This document shows, in pieces, positions 56,365 through 64,000 of a DNA stretch of 64,000 nucleotides. The stretch spans positions 7,673,501-7,737,500 of the forward strand of contig OX438754.1 of the NCBI GenBank assembly GCA_949316235.1, in the 5' to 3' direction. The position numbers and the translations under genes are program-made. This DNA comes from Oegoconia quadripuncta. Its lineage: Eukaryota; Arthropoda; Insecta; Lepidoptera; Autostichidae. The number at the start of each line of letters is the position of its first letter. Positions within the stretch are counted from its first letter, which is position 1. The notes under the pieces are model-generated. The model made no database searches, had not been told where the DNA came from, and was given only the letters and a program-made list of their open reading frames with translations.

Positions 56365-56525
56365 TCCGCCCGTGGCTTCGGTTGCGTGGAATTACTTTAT
56401 CTTGGATTAATCTTCGTATAAATGTATCTTATGTCGTCTTCCACGACGTTCTGTGTGCCAAATTTCCGCGAAATCGGTTCAGTTGTTTCGCCGTGATTGA
56501 ACAATAACAAACAAAAAACTAAATT
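56365..56525 (+). repeat. Repeat B copy
   Basis: CCGCCCGTGGCTTCGGTTGC, GTGGAATTACTTTATC, TGTGTGCCAAATTTCCGCG and AAATCGGTTCAG. It is more diverged than the other copies. Confidence 0.55.
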
Positions 56526-56719
56526 TTCTTGGTAGTATCTATATCAGCTAAAGTACTTTATTACCATTACTTTAGATAGTAAAAATCATGTATTCCAAAG
56601 AAAAGAAAAGCGTTTAAGCAAAATTGTATAGTATGTTTCTAAAAGTAATAAGTCCTTCCTGAATCCTACAATCTTAGCAGTGTGAATAGGCCTCTACTGA
56701 GATCGCGTAGGTACTTCAT

Positions 56720-56797
56720 CTTCGACCACATCGTCACTTTCTATCAGGTGAGATTGTGGTCAAACGCGTGTCCAGTCAATAATAAAAAAATATAAAA
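56720..56797 (+). mobile_element. SINE-4 tail
   Basis: CATCTTCGACCACATCGTCA, CTTTCTATCAGGTGAGATTG, TGGTCAAACGCGTGTCCAGT and an A-rich end. Confidence 0.55.
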
Positions 56798-57494
56798 TCT
56801 AATAGCAAATTACTTAATACGAATCTGATTAACTCAATTTTTTATATCCGTTGACATTGGGTAGGTTGGCAGTTAATGTTTATAGACTTGTTTGGTTATT
56901 TTATTTATGCCAAGGATACGTCGCTAATAAATATGCCAAATTATCGACCTACATACGCTAAAGTAAGTAGAACTTACACATATAGACGAATAATTCTTTA
57001 TTCTCCAACGTCACCGAACTTGGGCCAAAGTCATTCTAATTAATATTCAGTGGCCGGTACTTAAATGGACAATATAATAAAGATCGCGTTAACTGATAGG
57101 CTTAACATTTTTTTCTAATTTGTAATCTTATATAGGTCTAGGATGTTAGGTTGTAGCGCTAATAATAAATAACATTAAACGACATGATAAACATACGAAA
57201 ATTTGTCAAGTCCGTCTCAGAAACGCATCAGTGTTCCGTAACATTTACTAAGTCGCATACAATACAAATACGCTTAACCAGACTTTGCACTTCAAACCTA
57301 TAGCTTTGAATCAAGATTTTTCCACAGACGGGCCCAAAATTAATGATTTGTTAGCTGAAAATTTAAAATAAATCAAAAATTTGTTAATATTATATCTTGT
57401 TCGAATTTACTTACTTGTTACTATAATGCTATAACTGATTAATTGCAATGTTATACACAATGAGATTAACGACTCTAGAAAGAAGCTGATATCT
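56798..57494. other. Intergenic
   Basis: No supported gene or named repeat. Confidence 0.3.
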
Positions 57495-57720
57495 CGCGAC
57501 ATCTCCATATCTTCTTTTTCCAATAAAAAAAGGCCCACTTCACAGAATCTAGGAGTAACGGTTTACATAATAAGGAAAAAAACTGGTCCTTTTGTAAGTC
57601 GGTTAAAAAAATCCTGCATGAGAATTTATTGCGCCTCAACTTTTTTTTCTTAAATTGAACTTCCAATAGCTTTACGACTAATGAATAATCTTCAAATGAG
57701 GTAACTACCATAACCTACTT
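57495..57720 (-). repeat. AACCGACTT-type dispersed repeat
   Basis: On the minus strand: GGTTATGGTAGTTACCTCAT, TTAGTCGTAAAGCTATTGG, CAATAAATTCTCATGCAGGA and TTTTTTTAACCGACTTAC. This layout is common in moth genomes; the 78-codon frame through it is not a gene. Confidence 0.5.
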
Positions 57721-58267
57721 CAAATAATTGGATTGAATTTATTTGATTCAAGGGCTCTGGCGCAAAGATCTGAGAAATGTTATACATTTTTTCGGAGTCT
57801 TAATTGGATCACGGATGTTTGCTTATCGTTTCGTAATATTGACACAGAAAACTAGTTACCGATCCATTTGGCGCAACGTCGCGGGATGTAACGTGCATAA
57901 AAAGTGTAAAAAGTTGCATCTGTAGGTAGTTACGAAAAGACGAACATTGCATGCTTAGATTCCCGTTGAATGAAACAAATCAGTACCGCTCGGCTTACGT
58001 AAGACCATCCCAAAGCGAGCGACAAATTTGTCCAATCTGCTCACATAACTATGATGGTCCCCTCGACCTCGTGCCGACGACATGAAATTAATGGCATTGG
58101 GAAACTTTAATATCTTTATTATCTATATTTTTAATGAAAATTTTTCTTTTATACTTGGTATAATGACAAAAAAAGAGACAGGTTACGATTAAATATGTTA
58201 TTTTCACCACGTTTTACATTCTCCAATTTTTTTTGTCAGTTAACATTAATTTATGTATTTATTTATA
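57721..58267. other. Intergenic
   Basis: No supported gene. A 60-codon frame at 57743-57925 has no features. Confidence 0.3.
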
Positions 58268-58543
58268 TAGGGTGTAATTGAAGTCGTGCGTATCGTATTA
58301 ACAGGTGAATTCTCTCTGTTTACCATCAATTTACCAACCTGTTTACCAACAATGAACTGTAATCAAATTCCACCGAAAAGTTTTTGGGCTATTTACAAAT
58401 TACACCGTTCTTTCTCTGTGATCTTTTAGTGTTGGAAAGCGAAAAAATTTTGGTTGATTTCGACTACAGTTCCTTGTGGTTTGTTGGCCAATAGAAGTGG
58501 ATTCACCTGTTAACATGATTTGCATGACTTCGATTACACCCTG
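58268..58543. mobile_element. 276-bp foldback MITE, CAGGGTG family, TA duplication
   Basis: The left end is TAGGGTGTAATTGAAGTCGT (first base mutated from C) and the right end, inverted, CAGGGTGTAATCGAAGTCAT. TA lies on both sides. Arms continue with TTAACAGGTGAAT. It shares end sequence and target with 1442-1801. Confidence 0.8.
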
Positions 58544-58829
58544 TATATAATTCTTTATGATCTTTATTCCTTAAAATAAATATATTTTGTGATTGTTAAC
58601 ATCCGATTTAATTTAGCTATACATTACGAATAGCAGTGTTACATTCAGTCCGAAGCAATCTTAAAAATAAAGATATATTTCATCGCGATTTTTTATATCA
58701 ATTGCGATAATATCGCTTCAAATTAATTAAGACAGAAAAAATCTGTAGATGAGGTAATTTCAGTTACACGTAATATGCATACAGTTCGCTTTACATTAGT
58801 GCTCCATCCGGGTTAGAAAACCTATTGTT

Positions 58830-59119
58830 ACAGCGGTGTAGGTATTCTGGTGGTTGGTGGTGGGTTCGGACTTTCGTCGCTTGCGCAGGCTTCGATGCGC
58901 TGTCGCGGCCGTCCAGCCGCAGTGCTATCGCCGGCGCACCACTGTCAACACGCGCACAATAAATAAACAATTAATTCTACAAATTACAGAAATAATGACT
59001 GTAAGCCCGGCATTGAACTGAACTAGTTCTGTGACTATTGTGATCTATGTTAGTGATCTAGTGTCCGGTAAATAATTGTGGACAGTGAGGGGTGATGGTT
59101 TCAAAAATGATAACAAGGT
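58830..59119 (+). promoter_or_regulatory. Candidate promoter and short first exon of a gene running rightward
   Basis: A CpG-rich island (GGACTTTCGTCGCTTGCGCA to ATCGCCGGCGCACCAC, about 58868-58945) stands out sharply from its AT-rich flanks. It is followed by leader-like sequence, short upstream ATGs that close at once, and ATGGTTTCAAAAATGATAAC ending AAG/GTATTA (donor at 59120). The exon would encode only MVSKMIT plus a split codon. This fits the 5' end of a gene with a long first intron extending past the window. There is no downstream exon to confirm it. Confidence 0.3.
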
Positions 59120-59987
59120 ATTAATTTTCATTTAATTTGGTATTGTTTAAGGTTAATATTTTTTCATATATTATATATATTATTTATTAAATGTCTACAT
59201 ATTGCATTATGACACCGCGTTGAAGTCTTTTGCGGTAACCAATCGTAGCAGCTACGAATGCTCTACGCCTGCATCACGTAGCGGGCAGTCAAGCTTTACA
59301 GAACCAATTAAGCACTGTGGTTAGGAATTTCATTAATCCTTGAACTGAAACGGTAATAATAAATAATGATACGATAGGTATAAAAGAGTCTTGTTTTACA
59401 GTTAGAAATCGAACATTCTCGAATACATAAATGAATATTAGATTCCACTGTTATAGTCTCAATTAAGCGAAACCAGACAGATTGTTGGATCATAAACAAA
59501 CAGGTACGTTAGTGAAGTGCCGTTATACTGTACAACCTCCTATTGGTTAACTATTTTATAGTCTTCAAAAATGTAATTAACCATTTTATACATCTTTTGG
59601 CTAGACTCATAAATATTAGCTCGTCTATGTCAATTAAAGTTGTTGTATGAATAGATTTTTGCTATATAGGTACTTACGCTACGTATAATTAAGCTGTGGT
59701 TAAACATCGTAATATCCAAACGGAACTTCATTCAAACTTATGGGTTTTATCGTACAGTCACCTTCAATTAAAATGTCTCGATCTATGGAATTCCTTACAA
59801 TAATTATAGCGTGGAAGGCTTGTCCTGCCTGGCACCAAATAATTAATGCAAAAGAGGTAGCGCGTTAGGGAAACAAGGAGTAAATATTTAGCTGCAAGTG
59901 ACTGTACAACTCTTTATTACTTTATGTAAGGTAATTATATTATTATTATTATTATTTGGTAATTTTATTTATTTATTATTCATAGTA
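59120..59987. other. Possible intron sequence
   Basis: No exon or repeat family was recognised, except a TTA microsatellite near 59938-59960. Confidence 0.25.
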
Positions 59988-60165
59988 TTCTTTTGCACAT
60001 AATTAATTTACTAAACCCCAAATTTACTCCGTTTCCTACTTCAATGTTCAGGTTCGCTGGAAGAGATCAGTTATAAAGATAAGTCCACCTTTGTATATGA
60101 CCTATCGTTTGTACTCTGTTATATGTAATATTCTGGTGCAATAAAGAATATTAATAAACATCCCC
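59988..60165 (+). mobile_element. LINE 3'UTR fragment
   Basis: TACTAAACCCCAAATTTACT, TTCAGGTTCGCTGGAAGAGA, GATAAGTCCACCTTTGTA and GGTGCAATAAAGAATATTAA. Colinear with 1177-1345. Confidence 0.7.
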
Positions 60166-60744
60166 CACAATTTTTATTATTAAGTTCTCAAATATAATAT
60201 GAGTGAAGTTATTTTATTTACATATATTATTAATTACCTAATATGTTCTATTCTACCTCTGTCTCTATTATATACTCTTATAATAGTATTTCTGGCGACA
60301 AACGTCACGTTTAGCCATTTTATTTTGCATACACGATGAAAAAAAGGAACCGTGTTTGGAGGTACCCTTAATATCGATGATAGCAAATTTTACTCAAAGA
60401 GAACATTCCTTTATTTTCAACAATACGGAAAATCGTTATCATAGATTTCCCTTCCTCTTGTCCCAATGCATTTAAAGTTATTGTTAGATTTGAGGTACAA
60501 TGTTTATTTATTAGAGAGATTTGATCCTCATTATTGAGCCTATAGATTGTGCCATAATAATCACTATTATTTTTTTCGATCTTGGTAGGTTCTACTCTCG
60601 ATCAGTCTTAAATCAGTGAAAGCAGATGTACTTAATTTAGAAAATAAAGGAATGTTTCAGTAAAAAGTTCTGTCATGAATATTTGGGGTTCCTTTTTCTC
60701 CAAACCCGTTTCCACCCTGCATAATCCGACCTTTTGAAGACCAA
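60166..60744. other. Spacer
   Basis: No supported gene. Confidence 0.3.
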
Positions 60745-60955
60745 TAGATCTGCTGGGTAGTGACTCTGCTAAGGAAACCGTCGATTGCGGATTCAAATCG
60801 AGCTCCAATTTTTGTGTGATGAATACGAGCATTTATTCCCGAATCATGGATGTTTATACATATATTTATGTACGTTTAACCATCATCCAGTATCCATAGC
60901 ACAGGTTTTGCCTAGTTTGGAGCTTGATAATTAGTGTCGGAAATGTTTATTTCTT
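60745..60955 (+). mobile_element. SINE-2
   Basis: A decayed tRNA-like head (TGCTGGGTAGTGACTC; GATTGCGGATTCAAATCGAG), then GTGTGATGAATACGAGCATT, ATGGATGTTTATACATATAT, GTATCCATAGCACAG and TTTGGAGCTTGATAATTAGT. Confidence 0.7.
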
Positions 60956-61974
60956 TACCTTAAATAATTCCAACCGGCTTTCATGTTCTTTTAGAGTAAT
61001 TACTTCTTAGTAATACTTATGAAAATAGGAATGAAATAATCCATTTTAATTTGGTAACTTCATTAGTAGGAGAAAAAGGCTTATAATTTACATACAACTT
61101 ATACAATATTATAGCACTTGTAATTATATATAATAGTGTGTTTATTATCACGTGCGTACATAATGATGCCGTCTTGAATCTTTTTATTTTTGTTTCTTTT
61201 CGCATTCAATTGCTCATGACACATTTTACGTTTTTTTATGAGTTAAAAACTAGCGTTCATAATTAATTTTTATTGTACGTTTCTAACATGCAACATAAAT
61301 TTTATTTATACATACCCTGATGGTAATGTATATTTTTCATTTTCATATCAAGTGGCCGTATCGGCCTTGAAAATTAATTAAGCTGAAACGAAAGTAAAGG
61401 TTATACTTAAAAAAGATACCTACTACCTAGGTACACGTATTACACGACTAGAAAAATTATTCATTGTCAAGGCATCAGTATTATCACTAAGTCAGTGACT
61501 GAACTCAATCTGTGCGAACGGATTGAGTTGAAAGGAGAGTTCAAAGTTGGCATTCGAATGGACCGAATCGAGGTAATGCTATCGCCATCATTCAACTAGA
61601 ATCAGTTTACTTTCTATAAATTTTAATTCTCAAACAACCTGTAAAGTGCGAATCGGGACTCGGGCAATGAATGTTCAATGTATAAAAAACTACCCCATGT
61701 AATGCAAAACCTGATAATTTTTCTTCATCTAACACCTTATTTTCCTTTTTGATCATAATGCCTACGCCGCAAAACGATTTTGAAGGATTATTCCTAAACA
61801 GCTATGAGACTACGAGTATTAAGCTACAGCTATAAGAAAATTAGTAACATTTAAAACGCCTACAAAGCAAAACGTCTCAAAAGAAAACGACTTATTACTT
61901 CACCTCTAATGCAGATGGACTTAATAGTAAAATTTCTAAACATCATAATGGCTACAAACATCATAATAGCAATG
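60956..61974. other. Spacer
   Basis: No supported gene. A short inverted repeat around TCAGTGACTGAACTCAATC / GATTGAGTTGAAAGG lies at 61493-61540. Confidence 0.3.
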
Positions 61975-62045
61975 TTAATAGCATTGTTCTGTTCGAGTTG
62001 TCAGAGATAAGACAGCCAGTCCTCCAAATGTGTTGGGGTTTCGAA
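61975..62045 (+). mobile_element. SINE-1 middle fragment
   Basis: GTTAATAGCATTGTTCTGTT, CGAGTTGTCAGAGATAAGAC and AGCCAGTCCTCCAAATGTG, with both ends missing. Confidence 0.55.
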
Positions 62046-62132
62046 AAAGTGTTTTATCAATTTCTTTTATCATTTTTTTTCGTACAACTCCTAAAAAAAA
62101 CCACAAGAATCGCTATTTTGGTTTTAAAATAT

Positions 62133-62353
62133 ATGTTAGTTCTGGGTCACTATTTCGTACAACGGAACTCTCATTTAATCGCTTCTGTGTCCGTCCGTCT
62201 GTCACAGCACAACCATTTATATCAGAAATTATTTGAAGTGAACAACCGTAATTTGGTATAATTAGGCTATGTTGTGCTGTGACAGACGGACGGACACAGA
62301 AGCGATTAAATGAGAGTTCCGTTTTGCATTTTTCGTACAGAACACTAATAGTT
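62133..62353. mobile_element. Foldback element with perfect 53-bp arms
   Basis: Positions 62161-62213 and 62271-62323 are exact complements over 53 bases (outer AACGGAACTCTCATTTAATC; inner GTCTGTCACAGCACAAC), with a 57-base loop. Similarity continues imperfectly outward (TTAGTTCTG against TTAGTGTTCTG), giving the wider limits. There is no coding sequence. Confidence 0.75.
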
Positions 62354-62557
62354 AATGAATGAAATGAATATTACTTAATCATTTCTTCCCACAGGAATAG
62401 TAAAAAGCTAATGTAAGATGCGTAAGATTACAACCGAATTTGGATCACAGGTAAATAGAAGTGGCATAAGGAATAAGTAGCGTAGCCAAATACAAAAGCA
62501 TTAGCCATTTATAGGATTTGATATATGAGGGAACGCTAGGAAGATTCCAAGTTAGAT

Positions 62558-62757
62558 AAATAATATTATAAATGCGAAAGTTTGGACGTTTGTTTCTCAA
62601 TCACTTTGAAACTTATGAACGGATTTGGATGAAATTAGGTATAGGTATATAGGTAGAACATACCCTGGATTAAATCATAGGATGTTTATCCCGATAAAGT
62701 GAGCAGTTCGTTAAAGTTATGCCATGCAGGTGAAACCGCGGGCGGAAAGCTAGTCGG
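62558..62757 (-). repeat. Repeat B copy, inverted and near complete
   Basis: AATATTATAAATGCGAAAGT, AACGGATTTGGATGAAATTA, TGTTTATCCCGATAAAGTGA and CGCGGGCGGAAAGCTAGT. Confidence 0.7.
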
Positions 62758-63205
62758 TTATAATAAAATGTCCGGCTTATCAAATTCCGAATTTGTTAAT
62801 ACCTCGTAAGTATTTAGTCTGCAAAAAAACAATGTACATAATAAAAAAGTATATGAAGCTGATTAAGCTGCATGAGGGTACGCGTCGTCTTTTGTGTATG
62901 TATATTAATGTTTGTTCTGCTACTTACTATTTATACGTCTATGATTTGGATACAAATTTCATAAATGGCTGTCCATTAACCTGTGTATAATTTCCAACTT
63001 TGTATAGTTTTATTCAACGTCACACATAACATCGCGATGTTGTTTATTGTGCCTCTTTAGGTTTTTTCCAGTAATAGGTATGTGTCACTGTAACTTATAT
63101 AAATTGACATAGCGTTTGGTAAGTGTATAATATAGCATTGGGAATAAATATTTCTCACGGAGTACAGTTACTATTTTAAAAAAATTGCCTTGAAGAATCA
63201 CCATT
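62758..63205. other. Spacer
   Basis: No supported gene. Confidence 0.3.
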
Positions 63206-63986
63206 AGGCGGGTCTACACCAAGCGAGCAAACGCCCGGCCGCGCGCGAGCCATGCTCGGTCGGATAATTTTACTCAGCGAGGCTGCCTCGCTAAAGCAGC
63301 CCGAGCTATATTTGCTCAGTTCAGAGCGAAGATGGTGCCGTACATGCACACGGCAACTTTTGCTTTTATTTTGCTACAGACGACTATAAAAATTGGAAAC
63401 GAATAATTTGAAAAAGAAAAAAAGAATTTGGAAGAAGTTAATTTACGAAAACCGATTTTGTTATGGGAATCAACTTTACCAAGAATTGTGTGACGATTTT
63501 CACGTCTATACGATCCACAAAACGATTCCTTTTTTTTTTTAATTCTTAACTGGTAATAATATAAATAATAAATAAATTGATTTATTGTGTAACCATAGTT
63601 TACAGAACTGGTAGTCGTTTTAAGGTTTATTTCTAGCCAGGAATCCTCTCTTACCCTGTTAGTATAATTAGGACACCTGGTATCCTAAAGCCAAAATATA
63701 TACAACATACAAATTTATCAACCGTCGACACTGATCTTTATAATTTTTTTCGATCGAGCGCGCTACCTATTAAAAGACGTGGCGTCCACACAGCGCGCGG
63801 CAAACGACCAAGGCACCTTTGAGCAAACAGAAAAACCGACACTTGCCGGCTCGCTTGCGTATGCGCTCGCCTGAGGCTGAGCATGCGTTACTGCGAGCGC
63901 GACATGTCCACACCGACCGCGCGGTGATGCGCTTGCTGCGCGCGGCGTGCCTCGCACGAGGCTGCTCGCTAGGTGTGGACCCGCCT
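63206..63986 (+). mobile_element. Harbinger-like DNA element with GC-rich ends and ATT duplication
   Basis: The ends are AGGCGGGTCTACACCAAGCG and, inverted, AGGCGGGTCCACACCTAGCG, followed on both sides by AGC. ATT lies immediately outside each end (63203-63205 and 63987-63989). The outer 150-200 bp are CpG-rich, and the middle is AT-rich with a frame at 63410-63530 reading LKKKKRIWKKLIYENRFCYG and NQLYQELCDDFHVYTIHK. That faintly resembles the start of PIF-type transposases (R.W....L..R...G....L..EL). At 781 bp it is non-autonomous. Confidence 0.65.
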
Positions 63987-64000
63987 ATTGGCAAACTTTT

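Noticed and set aside
57475..57711. 78-codon lysine/phenylalanine-rich frame
   Set aside because: It coincides with a dispersed AACCGACTT-type repeat and its poly(T) tract.
1..64000. CRISPR arrays, bacterial operons, defence islands or phage-like modules
   Set aside because: No regularly spaced direct repeats, no ribosome-binding sites ahead of clustered frames and no bacterial-type coding density. Repeats are eukaryotic SINEs, LINEs and DNA elements.
1..64000. Endogenous retrovirus or LTR retrotransposon
   Set aside because: No paired long terminal repeats, protease or integrase motifs or primer-binding site were seen. All reverse-transcriptase sequence found is of the non-LTR type.

Overview
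This is lepidopteran (moth or butterfly) nuclear DNA. The evidence is an AT-rich background, a spliced host gene with short GT-AG introns, and several dispersed repeat families that recur again and again. These include tRNA-headed SINEs, RTE and other non-LTR retrotransposon tails, mariner elements and short inverted-repeat DNA elements of a kind typical of Lepidoptera. No bacterial operon, CRISPR array, rRNA or free-standing tRNA gene was found.

Host genes are sparse. At the left edge (36-348, minus) lies a conserved-looking first coding exon that ends in a perfect GTGAGT donor; the rest of that gene is outside the window. At 5556-6089 (plus) is an unbroken 177-residue reading frame of unknown family. 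The best-supported gene is mannose-6-phosphate isomerase (plus strand, six coding exons, 12558-18332, 404 residues). All four metal ligands, the catalytic arginine and both family signatures are present, and a TATA/initiator core promoter and 5'UTR exon are proposed near 11.4 kb. At 27671-27880 (minus) an orphan exon with a CxxC motif follows a good acceptor site. Around 58.8-59.1 kb (plus) a GC-rich patch followed by a short start exon may be the beginning of a gene that runs off the right edge.

Most of the remainder is mobile-element debris: a nearly full-length but broken mariner (7.6-8.9 kb), an internally deleted mariner (36.8-37.4 kb), a mariner-ended non-autonomous element (29.0-29.4 kb), a truncated LINE reverse transcriptase (24.4-25.2 kb), RTE tails (42.2, 43.2-43.6 and 55.4-55.8 kb), a PIF/Harbinger remnant nested in an older repeat (44.7-45.6 kb), and a second Harbinger-like element closing the window (63.2-64.0 kb). 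Four short inverted-repeat families are delimited by their ends and target duplications (TA or TTA), and several nested insertions give relative ages.

I do not see a new multi-gene system. The observations most worth following are the orphan genes and exons, the TTA-flanked short element family together with its candidate PIF source, the very clean 53-bp inverted repeat at 62.2 kb, and the element at the right end. Labels used below: SINE-1 (head CCGCCTCCGTGGCTCAATG), SINE-2 (tail ATGGATGTTTATATAAATATT), SINE-3 (ACACACAGCGCCATCTAG tail), SINE-4 (ATCAGGTGAGATTGTGGTC tail), repeat A (GACAAGAGCATAGCTCTTAA), repeat B (CCGCCCG...TTCG), repeat C (GTCGCCTTTTACGACACCCA), repeat E (GGTCCGATT... family).
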